Assembly: GCA_025963195.1 (NCBI GenBank) | Contig: JAOPVF010000368.1 | Location: 1-53,173 of the forward strand | DNA from: Mycobacterium sp. | GTDB lineage: Bacteria > Actinomycetota > Actinomycetes > Mycobacteriales > Mycobacteriaceae | Length of the DNA stretch: 53,173 nt | Reading direction: 5' to 3' | Shown: positions 21,021-35,811 of the stretch, piece after piece | How the letters are laid out: each line of letters begins with the position of its first letter | Numbering within the stretch: the stretch's first letter is position 1 | Program-made: the position numbers and the translations under genes | Notes under the pieces: model-generated | The model's input: the letters and a program-made list of their open reading frames with translations, nothing else | What the model was told of the DNA's origin: nothing | Database searches by the model: none

Positions 21021-22285
21021 TCTGGCGTCCCCTCGCCGTCGAAAAGGCCGAACCACTTGGCCGCCGTCTCGACGTCCTTGTCCCCGCGGCCCGACAGGTT
21101 CACCAGGATGATCGAATCCGGGCCGAGCTCGACACCGAGTTTGAGTGCGCCTGCCACCGCGTGCGCGGACTCGATGGCGGGGATGATGCCTTCGGTCCGT
21201 GACAGCAGTGACAGCGCGTCCATCGCCTCGGTGTCGGTGATCGGTCGATACTCGGCGCGGCCGCGATCCTTCAGGTAGGCATGCTCGGGTCCGACGCCCG
21301 GGTAGTCCAAACCCGCTGAGATCGAATGCGATTCGATGGTCTGGCCGTCGTCGTCCTGCAGCAGGTAGGAGAACGAGCCCTGGAAGGCGCCCGGTGAGCC
21401 ACCGGTGAACGTCGCGGCGTGCCTGCCCGTCTCCACGCCGTCGCCCGCGGCCTCGTAGCCGATCAGCCGGACACCGGGATCGTCGATGAAGGCATGGAAC
21501 ACGCCGATCGCGTTCGACCCGCCGCCGACGCAGGCAGTCACCGCGTCGGGCAGGCGGTGCGCCTGATCCAGAATCTGGGCCCGCGCCTCGAGACCGATGA
21601 CGCGCTGGAAGTCACGCACCATGGCCGGGAACGGATGCGGGCCAGCGGCGGTGCCGAAGCAGTAGTACGTGTTGTCGGCGTGGGCGACCCAGTCGCGGAA
21701 GGTCTCGTTGATGGCGTCCTTGAGCGTCTTCGAGCCGGACTCGACGGACACCACCTGAGCGCCGAGCAGCCGCATCCTGGCCACGTTCAGGGCCTGGCGG
21801 GCGGTGTCGACGGCACCCATGTAGACCACGCACTCGATGCCGAGCAGCGCGCAGGCCGTCGCCGTCGCCACCCCGTGCTGACCGGCACCGGTCTCGGCGA
21901 TGATGCGGGTCTTGCCCATCTGCTTGGCAAGGAGCGCCTGGCCGAGCACGTTGTTGATCTTGTGGGAACCGGTGTGGTTCAGGTCTTCTCGCTTGAGGAA
22001 CAGCCGCGCCCCCCCGGCGTGCTCACTGAGCCGCGTCGCCTCGTACAGCGGCGACGGTCTGCCGGTGTAGTGCCGCTGCAGGCGGTCCAGCTCGTCGAGG
22101 AAGGTTTGGTCGGCCCTGGCCTTCTCGTAGGCGGCGGTGACTTCTTCGATCACCGCCATCAGCGCCTCGGGGACGAGTCGTCCGCCGTAGGCGCCGAAGT
22201 AACCCTTGGCGTCTGGGTCGTGGGCAGTGGGTTCGGCGACCGCTGCGCTGGAACGCGGCAGCTCGGGTCCGGCGAGATCGGCCAC
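21017..22285 (-). CDS. trpB: tryptophan synthase beta subunit
   Basis: [40 protein letters not shown] motifs. Confidence 0.97.
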   Translation of the reverse strand: MADLAGPELPRSSAAVAEPTAHDPDAKGYFGAYGGRLVPEALMAVIEEVTAAYEKARADQTFLDELDRLQRHYTGRPSPLYEATRLSEHAGGARLFLKREDLNHTGSHKINNVLGQALLAKQMGKTRIIAETGAGQHGVATATACALLGIECVVYMGAVDTARQALNVARMRLLGAQVVSVESGSKTLKDAINETFRDWVAHADNTYYCFGTAAGPHPFPAMVRDFQRVIGLEARAQILDQAHRLPDAVTACVGGGSNAIGVFHAFIDDPGVRLIGYEAAGDGVETGRHAATFTGGSPGAFQGSFSYLLQDDDGQTIESHSISAGLDYPGVGPEHAYLKDRGRAEYRPITDTEAMDALSLLSRTEGIIPAIESAHAVAGALKLGVELGPDSIILVNLSGRGDKDVETAAKWFGLFDGEGTPE

Positions 22286-22289
22286 TATC

Positions 22290-23108
22290 TCAGCGAGAGG
22301 GTTTCGGGCAGGACGGATGCGTGCCTGCAGTGACCAGGTCGGCGACGGCACTGCGCGGATCACCGCTGGTGACCAGCCCCTCGCCGACGAGCACGGCGTC
22401 AGCACCCGCACCTGCGTAGGCGAGCAGATCGGCAGTGCCTCGGACACCGGACTCGGCAATCCGGATGACGTTGGACGGCAGCCCAGGAGCAATCCGCGCG
22501 AAGCAGTCACGATCGACGTTCAAAGTCTTGAGATCCCTGGCGTTGACGCCGATCACACGTGCCCCGGCCTGCAGGGCGCGGTCGGCCTCGTCCTCGGTGT
22601 GCACCTCGACGAGCGCGGTCATGCCCAGAGACTCTGTGCGGTCGATCATCGACACCAGAGCCGACTGCTCGAGCGCGGCCACGATCAGCAACAGCATGTC
22701 GGCGCCATGCGCACGTGCCTCGTGAATCTGATAGGGCCCGACGATGAAGTCCTTGCGCAGCACCGGAATCGACACCGCGGCGCGCACGGCGTCCAGGTCG
22801 TCGAGTGATCCGTTGAAGCGGCGTTGCTCGGTGAGCACGCTGATCACGCGGGCCCCGCCGTCCTGATAGGCACTGGCCAGTTTCGCCGGATCGGAGATCG
22901 CCGCGAGTTCACCGCGCGAGGGGCTGGCCCGCTTGACCTCGGCGATGACGCCGATGCCGGGCTCACGGAGCGCGGCCAGTACGTCGAGCGGGGACGCTGC
23001 GCCCTTGGCGTTCGCCTTGACCTCGTCCAAACTCACCGCGGCCTCGCGGACGGCTACGTCGGCGCGGACTCCCTCGATGATGGAGTCGAGCACGGTACCC
23101 GAACTCAT
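22290..23108 (-). CDS. trpC: indole-3-glycerol phosphate synthase
   Basis: [38 protein letters not shown] motifs. Confidence 0.97.
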   Translation of the reverse strand: MSSGTVLDSIIEGVRADVAVREAAVSLDEVKANAKGAASPLDVLAALREPGIGVIAEVKRASPSRGELAAISDPAKLASAYQDGGARVISVLTEQRRFNGSLDDLDAVRAAVSIPVLRKDFIVGPYQIHEARAHGADMLLLIVAALEQSALVSMIDRTESLGMTALVEVHTEDEADRALQAGARVIGVNARDLKTLNVDRDCFARIAPGLPSNVIRIAESGVRGTADLLAYAGAGADAVLVGEGLVTSGDPRSAVADLVTAGTHPSCPKPSR

Positions 23109-23200
23109 GAGCCGTCGATGTCCTTCCGAACCAAACCTGAGCATCCGGGCGATCCCGGAATGTCTGCATCGAAGGGTAGTCGCGTACACCGCACCCCTTG

Positions 23201-23806
23201 TCACCGACCCTCGTTGTCCGTGGACGTCGGGTCACGGCCCTCGTCGAGGGCGTCCCAGATCATCCGTTCCGACATTCCGTCACCCGTTTCATCCTGCCCG
23301 GCGTCCCGCTGCACCGCCGCACGTCTCGCCGCTGGTGCGACGTACTTCCCGGCGTCCGACTTCGACGTCGCAGCCGCCCTCAGCAGCATCACCGCACCGG
23401 CCAATGTGAGCGCAGCCGCGAGCAGGGTGAGCACGGCACCCCAGTGCTGTCGCTGCGTGCCGACCAACGCGACGACGGGCACCTGCGCCAGGTCGGCCGC
23501 ACGCACCGCGACGTCGCGGATCACCCACAACCCGATGCCGAGGTATCCCATGCCCGCGCTGGCGGCGGCGACCAGTATTGCCAGCAGGCGCAGCGGCCAG
23601 CCGCGCACCGCCAGCGCGGCGACGGCGGCAGCCAGTACCAGTAGCGCCAACGGCACCAGTGCCGTCGACCAGGCCGCACCCGACAAGGTCGCGGTCTTCG
23701 GCTGCCCCAGCCCGTCGAACGACGACACCACGACCCACGTCATCCGCGAACCCACCCACAGCGCGAGCGCGGCGAGCACCAGCAGCAGCTGCGCGACGCG
23801 GGTCAT
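23201..23806 (-). CDS. Trp biosynthesis-associated membrane protein (TIGR02234-like)
   Basis: Four hydrophobic segments; lies between trpE and trpC as in mycobacteria. Confidence 0.85.
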   Translation of the reverse strand: MTRVAQLLLVLAALALWVGSRMTWVVVSSFDGLGQPKTATLSGAAWSTALVPLALLVLAAAVAALAVRGWPLRLLAILVAAASAGMGYLGIGLWVIRDVAVRAADLAQVPVVALVGTQRQHWGAVLTLLAAALTLAGAVMLLRAAATSKSDAGKYVAPAARRAAVQRDAGQDETGDGMSERMIWDALDEGRDPTSTDNEGR

Positions 23807-25332
23807 GGCCCCTTCAGCGTTTCGGCGGCGGCGATGGCATTGAGCACGGCGCGGGCCTTGTTGGCGGCCTCGTCGTACTCGTAGGGACCGTTGGAGTCGG
23901 CCACCACGCCGCCGCCGGCCTGCACGTAGGCCGTGCCGCTGCGCATCAACGCGGTGCGGATGGCGATCGCGAAGTCGGCGTTGCCCGCGAAGTCGAGGTA
24001 ACCGAGCACGCCGCCGTACAGACCGCGCCGCGTCTTCTCCACTTCCTCGATGAGCTGCATCGCCCGCACCTTCGGCGCACCCGAAAGGGTGCCCGCCGGG
24101 AAGCAGGCGGTCACGGCATCCAGGGCCGTCTTGCCTTCGGCCAGCAGACCCGTCACGGTCGAGACCAGGTGCATGACGTGGCTATAGCGCTCGATGTGGC
24201 TGTAGTCCTCCACCCGCACCGTGCCGGGCACGCAGACCCTGCCGAGATCGTTGCGGCCGAGGTCGACGAGCATCAGGTGCTCGGCGCGTTCCTTGTCGTC
24301 GGACAGCAGCTCCTTTTCGAGCAGCACGTCCTCCTCCTCGTTCTCGCCGCGCCAGCGCGTTCCGGCGATCGGGTGCGTGGTGGCCTTGCCGTCCTGCACG
24401 GTCACCAACGCCTCCGGGCTGGACCCGACGATCGAAAAGTCAAGTTCGCCAGCGGCATTCGGCACGTTGAGCAGATACATGTACGGGCTGGGATTGGTCA
24501 CGCGCAGCATCCGGTAGACGTCGATGGGGTCGGCCTCGGTGTCCATCTCGAAGCGCTGCGATGGCACCACCTGGAACGCCTCCCCCGCCTCGATGTCGCC
24601 GACGAGCTTGTCGACGATCGCGGTGTACTCCTCGACGGTGCGCTGCTGGCGGTGCACCGGCGCAGGGCGTCCGAAGGTGGCGACCGTGGATCCGAGCGGT
24701 TCGCCGAGCGCTGCCGTCATGACGTCCAGACGGGCGACGGCGTCGTCGTACGCCCAATCCACCCGCTCGTCGGTGCCGTTCCAGTTCACCGCGTTCGCGA
24801 TCAGCGTGATGGTGCCCTCGTGGTGGTCGACGGCGGCGACGTCGGTCGCCAGTAGCAGCAACATGTCGGGCAGCTCGAGGTCGTCGACGGCCAGCTCGGG
24901 CAGCCGCTCGAGGCGCCGCACCATGTCGTAGGCGAAGAACCCGACCAGTCCACTGGACAGTGGCGGCAGGCCGGGCAGCGCGGCGGTCTCCAGCAGGTCC
25001 AGCGTGGCCCGCAGTGCCTGCAGCGGGTCGCCGCCGCTCGGCGCGTCCTGCGGCGTGACGCCCAGCCATACGGCCTCGCCGTCGCGCACCGTCAGCGCCG
25101 AGGGCGCCCCCGCCCCGATGAACGACCATCGCGACCACGACCGGCCGTTCTCCGCGGACTCCAGCAGGAACGTGCCGGGTCGGTTGGCGGCCAGCTTGCG
25201 GTAGGCCGACAGCGGTGTCTCGCTGTCGGCGAGCACCTTGCGTGTCACCGGCACCACGCGGTGCTCGGCGGCCAGCGCCTGGAAGTCCTCACGCGAGGTG
25301 GTGGTGGCGAGGTCGGCGGAACGTACTTGCAC
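23803..25332 (-). CDS. trpE: anthranilate synthase component I
   Basis: [41 protein letters not shown] motifs; start uncertain. Confidence 0.95.
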   Translation of the reverse strand: MQVRSADLATTTSREDFQALAAEHRVVPVTRKVLADSETPLSAYRKLAANRPGTFLLESAENGRSWSRWSFIGAGAPSALTVRDGEAVWLGVTPQDAPSGGDPLQALRATLDLLETAALPGLPPLSSGLVGFFAYDMVRRLERLPELAVDDLELPDMLLLLATDVAAVDHHEGTITLIANAVNWNGTDERVDWAYDDAVARLDVMTAALGEPLGSTVATFGRPAPVHRQQRTVEEYTAIVDKLVGDIEAGEAFQVVPSQRFEMDTEADPIDVYRMLRVTNPSPYMYLLNVPNAAGELDFSIVGSSPEALVTVQDGKATTHPIAGTRWRGENEEEDVLLEKELLSDDKERAEHLMLVDLGRNDLGRVCVPGTVRVEDYSHIERYSHVMHLVSTVTGLLAEGKTALDAVTACFPAGTLSGAPKVRAMQLIEEVEKTRRGLYGGVLGYLDFAGNADFAIAIRTALMRSGTAYVQAGGGVVADSNGPYEYDEAANKARAVLNAIAAAETLKGP

Positions 25333-25382
25333 GCGGCAATCCTCCCAGACCCGTCTTTGGGGACGGGCGTAGCGTGACTGCA

Positions 25383-25847
25383 ATGAATCGTGGTGACCAG
25401 GTAGCCGAGTTCGAACTGCCCGACCAGACAGGCACCGTGCGGACTCTGACCAGCCTTCTCGCAGACGGACCGATCGTGCTGTTCTTCTATCCGGCGGCCA
25501 TGACTCCCGGCTGCACCAAGGAGGCCTGCCACTTCCGCGACCTCGCCGGTGAGTTCGCCGCCGTCGGGGCAGGCCGGGTCGGGATCAGCGCCGATGCCGT
25601 CGCCAAGCAGGCCAAGTTCGCCGACATGCAGAAGTTCGACTACCCGCTGCTGTCCGATTCCGAGGGCGTCGTCGCGACGCAGTTCGGCGTCAAGCGCGGA
25701 CTGCTCGGCAAGTTGATGCCCGTCAAGCGCACCACGTTCGTCATCGACACCGACCGCACGGTGCTCGAGGTGATCGCCAGCGAGTTCAGCATGGACACCC
25801 ACGCCGACAAGGCGTTGGAGGTGCTGCGCCAACGTCAGTCGGCGTAG
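25383..25847 (+). CDS. peroxiredoxin (Bcp/AhpC-TSA type)
   Basis: [22 protein letters not shown] peroxidatic cysteine motif. Confidence 0.92.
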   Translation: MNRGDQVAEFELPDQTGTVRTLTSLLADGPIVLFFYPAAMTPGCTKEACHFRDLAGEFAAVGAGRVGISADAVAKQAKFADMQKFDYPLLSDSEGVVATQFGVKRGLLGKLMPVKRTTFVIDTDRTVLEVIASEFSMDTHADKALEVLRQRQSA

Positions 25848-25855
25848 GGGGCCTC

Positions 25856-26650
25856 GTGACGACGGTCCTGGAACTGGCGGACGTGACGTTCCGCCGGGAC
25901 GGCAAGCAGATCATCGACGGCATCTCGCTGACCGTCGATGCAGGCGAACACTGGGCGCTGCTCGGGCCCAACGGGGCGGGCAAGAGCACGCTGCTGGGTT
26001 TCTGTGCCGCCGTGACCTTTCCGACGTCGGGCACCGTCAGGGTGCTCGGCGAGCAGATGGGCCGCGTCGACCTGGCCCGCCTGCGCCACTCGATCGGGCA
26101 CGTGAATCCCCGCCACCGGCTTCAGTATTCGCTCACGGTGCGCGAGGTGGTGCTGACCGGAATCACCGCGACGATCGACATCCCGATGCGCTGGACGCCG
26201 AGCCAGAACGAGCTGGACCGCGCCGACGCCATGGTCGCGTCGGTTGGCCTCGCCCACAAGGCCGACGCCACCTGGCCGACGCTGTCGCAGGGCGAACGCG
26301 GCCGCAGTCTCATCGCCAGAGCACTGGTCTCGGAACCCCGGCTGCTACTGCTGGACGAGCCGACCACCGGTCTGGACGTGGCCGCACGCGAGCAGCTGCT
26401 CGAGACCATGGACTCGCTCGACGACACCCATCCCGACGTGGCGTCGATCCTGGTCACCCATCACCTCGAGGAACTGCCGACCACAACCACGCATGCGCTG
26501 TTGATCGCCGATGGCCGCACCGTCGCGTCCGGGCCTGCCCGCGAGGTAGTCACCACCGACAACGTCACGGCCGCGTTCGACCATCCGGTTCAGGTCGGCT
26601 ACGACGAGGGCCGGTGGACGGCGCGGGCCAAGGCGACCCGCATCATCTGA
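25856..26650 (+). CDS. ABC transporter ATP-binding protein (no adjacent permease)
   Basis: GPNGAGKSTLL, LSQGERGRSLIARAL, LLLDEPTTGLDV. Confidence 0.92.
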   Translation: MTTVLELADVTFRRDGKQIIDGISLTVDAGEHWALLGPNGAGKSTLLGFCAAVTFPTSGTVRVLGEQMGRVDLARLRHSIGHVNPRHRLQYSLTVREVVLTGITATIDIPMRWTPSQNELDRADAMVASVGLAHKADATWPTLSQGERGRSLIARALVSEPRLLLLDEPTTGLDVAAREQLLETMDSLDDTHPDVASILVTHHLEELPTTTTHALLIADGRTVASGPAREVVTTDNVTAAFDHPVQVGYDEGRWTARAKATRII

Positions 26651-26662
26651 CCGTCGGGGGCG

Positions 26663-27010
26663 TCAATCCTGCGGGGCGAGAATTTCATCCGCGTCGAAAC
26701 AGGTGCGGTCGCCGGTGTGGCAGGCGGCGCCCACCTGGTCCACTTCGAGGAGCACGGTATCGCCGTCACAGTCGAGCCGCACCGAGTGCACGTACTGCGT
26801 GTGACCCGACGTCTCGCCCTTGACCCAGTACTGGTTTCGGGAACGCGAGAAGTAGGTGCCCTTGCGGGTTTCCAGCGTGCGGGCAAGCGCCTCGTCGTCC
26901 ATCCACGCCACCATCAGCACCTGGCCGCTGGCGCGGTCCTGCGCGACCGCGACGAACAAGCCGTTCGGGTCGCGCTTCAGCCGGGCCGCGATACCTGGAT
27001 CGAGAGTCAC
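26663..27010 (-). CDS. hisI: phosphoribosyl-AMP cyclohydrolase
   Basis: [28 protein letters not shown] motifs. Confidence 0.96.
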   Translation of the reverse strand: MTLDPGIAARLKRDPNGLFVAVAQDRASGQVLMVAWMDDEALARTLETRKGTYFSRSRNQYWVKGETSGHTQYVHSVRLDCDGDTVLLEVDQVGAACHTGDRTCFDADEILAPQD

Positions 27011-27828
27011 AGCTGCCCTCTGTTCTTCGCGCGAGCGCTCATCACCCGCACCGTGATACCTTCCGCAGCCATCGCCGCCTTGACCTCGCCGATTGTGAGC
27101 TCGCCGAAGTGAAACACGCTGGCGGCCAGCACCGCATCGGCACCCGCCTCGACCGCGGGCGCGAAATCACCGACCGCGCCTGCGCCGCCGCTGGCGATGA
27201 CGGGCACGCTGACCGCCGCGCGGACCGCCCGCAGCATGTCCAAATCGAAGCCCGCCTTCGTGCCGTCGGCGTCCATCGAGTTCAGCAGGATCTCGCCGAC
27301 GCCCAATTCGGCTCCACGAGTTGCCCATTCGACCGCGTCGATACCCGTGCCGCGACGGCCACCGTGGGTGGTGACCTCCCAGCCGGACGGCGTTGGCGCG
27401 AAGCCCGCGGGAACCGTCCTGGCGTCGACGGAGAGCACGATGCACTGCGAGCCGAACTGCCGTGACAACTCGTCGAGCAAATCGGGACGGGCGATGGCGG
27501 CCGTGTTCACCGACACCTTGTCCGCACCGGCCCGCAGCAGGGTGTCGACGTCGGCGATCGACCGAACGCCGCCACCGACGGTGAGCGGGATGAAGACCTG
27601 TTCGGCGGTGCGGCGCACCACCTCGAGCATGGTGGCCCTGCCCGACGACGATGCGGTGACGTCGAGGAAGGTCAGTTCGTCGGCGCCCTCGGCGTCGTAT
27701 GCCGCGGCGAGCTCGACGGGATCGCCTGCGTCGCGCAAGTTTTCGAAGTTGACCCCCTTGACCACCCGGCCGTCGTCGACGTCCAGGCAGGGAATCACGC
27801 GGACTGCGACACCCTCGTGGTGGTTCAC
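27007..27828 (-). CDS. hisF: imidazole glycerol phosphate synthase subunit HisF, with C-terminal extension [12 protein letters not shown]
   Basis: [29 protein letters not shown]. Confidence 0.97.
   Translation of the reverse strand: MNHHEGVAVRVIPCLDVDDGRVVKGVNFENLRDAGDPVELAAAYDAEGADELTFLDVTASSSGRATMLEVVRRTAEQVFIPLTVGGGVRSIADVDTLLRAGADKVSVNTAAIARPDLLDELSRQFGSQCIVLSVDARTVPAGFAPTPSGWEVTTHGGRRGTGIDAVEWATRGAELGVGEILLNSMDADGTKAGFDLDMLRAVRAAVSVPVIASGGAGAVGDFAPAVEAGADAVLAASVFHFGELTIGEVKAAMAAEGITVRVMSARAKNRGQL
27024..27042 (-). repeat. dispersed 19-mer copy 1 (ATGAGCGCTCGCGCGAAGA on minus strand)
   Basis: 18/19 identical to 48784..48802. Confidence 0.7.
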
Positions 27829-28643
27829 CGGTAGTCCTCAGGCACCCCGACCGACGTGACGATCTCCAGGATTTCGGCGTGCACATTCGGCACGCCCGCG
27901 AGCGCCGAGCGGGACGCCGGTGTCCACGGCTGGCCTGCGAGATCGGTCACGACGCCGCCTGCCGCCCTGACCAGCGCGACGCCCGCGGCATGGTCCCAGA
28001 TGTGGTGCCCGAAGCTGATGGCGCCACCGAGCGCTCCCCCTGCGGTGTAGGCCATGTCGACGCCGGTGGCGCCGTGCATCCTCATGCGAGAACACCTGCG
28101 GCTCAACCGTTCCATCGCGGACAGGCGGTAGCGCCCTGGGTACTCGCCGCGTGAGTCGATGTTGAACGTGCCGAGGCCCACGACGGATTCGGACAATTTC
28201 GCGTCCTTCAGGGGTGGCTGCTCGATGCCGTTGACGTAGAGCGGTCCGCCCATCGCGGCGGTGTACCGCTGATCGGTGAACGGCAACCAGGTCAGGCCGG
28301 CCGCCGGCTCGCCGTCGCGCAGCAGACCCAGCAGGATGGCCGCGGTCGGCAGCCCTGCCGCGTAGTTGAACGTGCCGTCGATCGGGTCGAGCACCCACAC
28401 CAGGTGGGAGTCGAGCGGGGCGCCGCCGAATTCCTCACCGTGCACGCCGATTCCGGTGGCCGATTCCAGCGCGGCGACGACCTGTCGCTCGATCGCGAGG
28501 TCGACTTCGGTGGCGAAGTCATTGCCCTTCTTGGCGACCGCCGACTCGGCGCGGAGTCCGGCGACGAACGGCTTGGCCGCCTCGTCGAGGATCACCGATG
28601 CCGCGGCGACGAGCGCGTCGAGGTCGGATTCGTCCAGCGCCAT
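27825..28643 (-). CDS. inositol monophosphatase family (histidinol-phosphatase HisN/ImpA-like)
   Basis: [18 protein letters not shown] and [15 protein letters not shown] motifs, within the his cluster. Confidence 0.9.
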   Translation of the reverse strand: MALDESDLDALVAAASVILDEAAKPFVAGLRAESAVAKKGNDFATEVDLAIERQVVAALESATGIGVHGEEFGGAPLDSHLVWVLDPIDGTFNYAAGLPTAAILLGLLRDGEPAAGLTWLPFTDQRYTAAMGGPLYVNGIEQPPLKDAKLSESVVGLGTFNIDSRGEYPGRYRLSAMERLSRRCSRMRMHGATGVDMAYTAGGALGGAISFGHHIWDHAAGVALVRAAGGVVTDLAGQPWTPASRSALAGVPNVHAEILEIVTSVGVPEDYR

Positions 28644-28649
28644 CGCGAT

Positions 28650-29393
28650 CTACCGACTGACCGCTGCGAGCGCCTCAGGCAGCGTGAACCGCCCGGCATA
28701 GAGCGCCTTGCCCACGATCGAGCCCTCAACGCCATGTCCAGCCAGGGTGGCGATGGCCTGTAGGTCTTCGATGCTGGACACGCCGCCGGAGGCGATGATG
28801 GGAGCAGCGGTGTGCTGGGCGACGCGGGTGAGCAGCTCCAAATTGGGCCCGTCCAGCGTGCCGTCCTTGGTGACGTCGGTGACGACGTAGCGCGAGCAGC
28901 CTTCGCCGTTGAGTCGATCCAGCACGGGCCACAGGTCACCGCCGTCGGTCTCCCAGCCGCGGCCGCGCAGGCGGTGCTCGCCGTCCACGATCTTGACGTC
29001 GAGCCCAACGGCGACCTTCTCACCATGCTCGGCGATCACGCGCCGACACCACTGCGGGTTCTCCAGCGCGGCCGTGCCCAGGTTGACCCGCGCGCACCCG
29101 GTGGCCAGCGCCGCCGACAGGCTGTCGTCGTCACGGATGCCGCCGGACAGTTCGACGGCGACGTCGAGCCGTCCGATGACCTCGGCCAGCAGTTCGAGGT
29201 TGGTCCCGCGGCCGAACGCGGCGTCGAGGTCGACAAGGTGAATCCACTCGGCACCATCGGTCTGCCAGCCCAATGCGGCGTCCAGCGCCGAGCCGTAGTC
29301 GGTTTCGCTGCCCGCCACACCTTGTACGAGGCGCACCGCCTTGCCGTCGACGACGTCGACGGCCGGCAGAAGTATCAGTGGAACATCACTCAC
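28650..29393 (-). CDS. hisA: phosphoribosylformimino-AICAR ribotide isomerase (PriA-type in actinobacteria)
   Basis: [23 protein letters not shown] start overlapping hisH stop. Confidence 0.94.
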   Translation of the reverse strand: MSDVPLILLPAVDVVDGKAVRLVQGVAGSETDYGSALDAALGWQTDGAEWIHLVDLDAAFGRGTNLELLAEVIGRLDVAVELSGGIRDDDSLSAALATGCARVNLGTAALENPQWCRRVIAEHGEKVAVGLDVKIVDGEHRLRGRGWETDGGDLWPVLDRLNGEGCSRYVVTDVTKDGTLDGPNLELLTRVAQHTAAPIIASGGVSSIEDLQAIATLAGHGVEGSIVGKALYAGRFTLPEALAAVSR

Positions 29394-30012
29394 TATGAGA
29401 GCCCCTCGACCCAATTGCTCAGCAGCGCCGCGCCGGCGTCACCGCTCTTCTCCGGATGAAACTGTGTGGCGGACAACGCACCGTCCTCGACGGCCGCCAG
29501 GAACGGTACGTGGTGCGTCGCCCAGGTGAGCAGGGCGTCGGGATTGCCCTCCCACTGCTGCGCGGCGTAGGAGTGCACGAAGTAGAAGCGGGTGTCGGTG
29601 TCCAGCCCCTTGAACAGCGCGCTCCCCGGCGCTGCGGCCACGACGTTCCAGCCCATGTGCGGTATCACCGGCGCGTCCAGACGCACCACCGAACCGGGCC
29701 ACTGCGCGCAACCCTGCGTCTCAACCCCGAACTCGACGCCGCGGGCGAACAGGATCTGCATGCCGACGCAGATGCCGAGCACGGGCCGTCCCGCTGCCAG
29801 CCGGTCGGCCACGATCTTCTCCCCGCCGACACCGCGCAGGCCCTTCATGCACGCCTCGTAGGCGCCGACCCCTGGCACCACCAGACCGTCGGCGTTCGCC
29901 GCGGCGGCGGGATCCGATGTGACCTCGACCGTCACCCCGACCCGTTCCAGCGCACGCTGCGCCGACCGTAGGTTGCCCGACCCGTAGTCGAGGACCACCA
30001 CGGACTTCACTG

Positions 30013-30016
<4 letters not shown>
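29393..30016 (-). CDS. hisH: imidazole glycerol phosphate synthase subunit HisH
   Basis: [35 protein letters not shown]. Confidence 0.96.
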
Positions 30017-33118
<3,102 letters not shown>

Positions 33119-33164
33119 GCCGTCTATTGTCCCAGAGCAGCACAAATCGAATACGGGAGCCGTC

Positions 33165-33592
33165 ATGTCACCGTCAACGTCACGAAAAGAACACCCCAAC
33201 AACGCGCCGGGCGTACCCATGCTCATGCCGGTGTGGCTGGAGCGTTTCCAGATCAAGTACTTCAACCCGCTGGTCCGCCCCCTGTCGAAGCGGATGCCCG
33301 GGTTCGCCGTGTGATCAAGCACCGCGGCCGCTCGTCGGGCAAGGAGTTCGAGACGATCGTCACCGCCTACCGCAAGGGCAACGTGCTGGCGATCGGGCTG
33401 GGCCACGGGAAGACCAACTGGGTGAAGAACGTGTTGGCGGCCGGTGAAGCCGACATCCACGTCGGCCGCAAGGACCTGCACCTGGTGAATCCTCGCGTGC
33501 TGCCCGCCGGCACGGTCGACCACACGCTGCCCCGGATCCCTCAGATGCTGGCCAAGCGGCAGGGCACGTTCGTCGCCGACATAACCAGTTGA
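33165..33592 (+). pseudogene. deazaflavin (F420)-dependent nitroreductase/DDN-family protein, split by a +2 frameshift
   Basis: 33165..33314 encodes ...[17 protein letters not shown]; 33311..33592 (GTG) continues [50 protein letters not shown]...; GCCGTGTGATC reads as GCCGTGATC plus TG. Confidence 0.8.
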
Positions 33593-33625
33593 ACTGACCG
33601 TCGGCGCCCTGCCACACTGCGTGGC

Positions 33626-34261
33626 ATGGCGTGGGGAGTATGGCTGACGTTCCTCGGAGCGGCGATCCTGATCGCCGTGTCCCCCGGCGCGGGCGCGATC
33701 CAGTCGATGGCCACCGGCCTGACCCACGGCGTCCGTCGCGGGTATTGGAGCATCCTCGGCCTCGAGGTCGGGCTGATGCTGCAGCTGACCCTCGTCGCGG
33801 TCGGACTTGGCGCCATCGTCACCAGTTCGATCGTCGTGTTCAACGTCATCAAGTGGATCGGGGTGGCGTACCTGCTCTATCTGGCGGTGCGGCAATGGCG
33901 GACCGCGACGCGGGATCTTCGGGAGCAGCTCGACACCTCTGCCGACGGCGGTCGGATCGCGCTCGTCGTGCGTGGCTTCCTCGCCAACGCCACCAACCCG
34001 AAGGGCCTGGTGTTCTTCCTCGCGGTGTTGCCGCAGTTCGTGGCGCCGACCGCACCACTGCTTCCGCAGTATCTGGCGATCGGCGCGACGATGGTGGCCG
34101 TCGACATGGTGGTGATGGGTCTCTACACCGGGTTGTCCGTGCGGCTGCTGCGCTGGATGCACACGCCGCGCCGGCAGACCGCGGTCAACCGCGTCTTCTC
34201 CGGACTGTTCGCGACTGCCGCGGTGATCCTGTCTCTGGTGCGTCGCGCCGCGACCGTCTAA
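33626..34261 (+). CDS. LysE family translocator
   Basis: [41 protein letters not shown]. Confidence 0.93.
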   Translation: MAWGVWLTFLGAAILIAVSPGAGAIQSMATGLTHGVRRGYWSILGLEVGLMLQLTLVAVGLGAIVTSSIVVFNVIKWIGVAYLLYLAVRQWRTATRDLREQLDTSADGGRIALVVRGFLANATNPKGLVFFLAVLPQFVAPTAPLLPQYLAIGATMVAVDMVVMGLYTGLSVRLLRWMHTPRRQTAVNRVFSGLFATAAVILSLVRRAATV

Positions 34262-35811
34262 GTCCGCGCCGGCAGGATCACCGCCGAAGCGCGCGTGGCG
34301 TCGTGGAAGACGGTCTGATCGGCGGCGCGGAGGACGGTCGCCGTGGCAGGCGGCTCGCCGGTGCCAGGATTGCGGGCATAACGCGGAAACGCGCCGCTGG
34401 AGACCTGGACCCTGATGCGGTGGCCGCGCTTGAACCGGTGTGCCGTTGACCACGACTGCACTCGGGCGCAGGCGATTTCGTCGGCCTCGGTCAGGCTGAC
34501 GAGGCCGTCGCAGACGAGGCCGTCGCAGACGTTGTAGGACCGGCCGTCGGGACGGACGTCGCAGAGCCGGACGAACACGTCGGCGCTGGGCCGGCTGGAT
34601 CGGAACCAGATCTCGGCGCTGACGTCGCCGATGACCTCGACGTCGCCGTCCAGAACGGCGGTGGTGTAGGTCAACACGTCCGTCCTGGTCTCCAGCTTGG
34701 TGTTGTCGACGCAGCCACCACTGCGGGAGCGCAGGAGAGCTCCGCCGACGGCAGGCGTGGGGGCGGCCGGGTCGTAGCGGTAGGTGTCGGGCTCCGATTC
34801 GCCGGGCAGCTCGATGGACAACGCTGCGTCGGGCTGTAGGTGGAAGCGGCGAGCGGAATAGCCGGGCGGCGGCCAGGTTTCGAAATCGCGCCACGCGTCC
34901 TCGCCCATGACGTACAGCCGCACCGGTGCGCGGGCGGCGGCTCCTCGCCGCGTCCGTGGGCCAGCGCGAATTCGATGGACTCCCGCACAGATAGCGGATC
35001 GGAGTCCGTGTGCTTCCACGGCCCGACCACGAGGCGCGCCGTGCGCCCCGCATCCTGCAAGATCCGAAAGTCTCGACGCTGGCCGGGCAGGAAGATGTCG
35101 TACCAGCCCGCGATCGAGAGGACCGGCACCGTCACGTTCTTCACCCGGTGACGCTGGTCCATACCGGGGAGTCCGCGTCGTGGGCGAGGATGTCCTGGAC
35201 GAAGTCGACGCGGCACCCGGTGGCAGCGACGTCGGCATGCCCGAGCGGAAGCGTGGACAACGCCCTGGCGTCCCTGCGGCTCGAAATCAGTTGCCGCAGA
35301 AGCGCAAAGCGGCGTTCCTGGCCTGCCATCTGGATGCCCCACGAAACGGGCGTCTGCAGTGACAGCCCGTCCTTGCGCAGGAACTCCAACATCACGGCCG
35401 ACTCGGTCACGTGCGGAACCATCGCCATGACCTGCGGCGGCAGGCTGTCGGCGACCGCCCACTGCACGTAGCCGAGGTAGCTCGGGCCCATCAGCACGAT
35501 CGCTTCGTCGAACCACGGCTGCCTGGTCACCCAGTCCAGTGTCGCAGCCCGTCCTCGCGCTCCTGCCGCATCGGGTCGAAGACGCCACCGGACCCGAACG
35601 TGCCGCGGGCGCTCTGAATCACGACCTGGAAACCGCGCTCGGCCATCATCCGGCCCAGCATCAGACCGAACATTCCTCGACGGCCGTACGGCGATCGATA
35701 CAACGCGGTGGGCAGCGTGGCGGATGACGCGCCCGCGGCGCGCGGCGCCCACCTGTCCGCGAGCAGTACGGTCCCGTCGGGCATCGGTATTCGAAGGCCG
35801 CGCTGGACCAC
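34258..35811 (-). pseudogene. CocE/NonD family hydrolase, disrupted by at least three frameshifts
   Basis: Collinear fragments in successive frames: MPDGTVLLADRWAP...QEREDGL / ATLDWVTRQPWFDEAIVLMGPSYLGYVQWAVA... / [27 protein letters not shown]... / [24 protein letters not shown]... Confidence 0.88.
34501..34530. repeat. perfect 15-bp tandem duplication (GAGGCCGTCGCAGAC x2)
   Basis: read directly; encodes the [11 protein letters not shown] repetition in the hydrolase. Confidence 0.95.
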
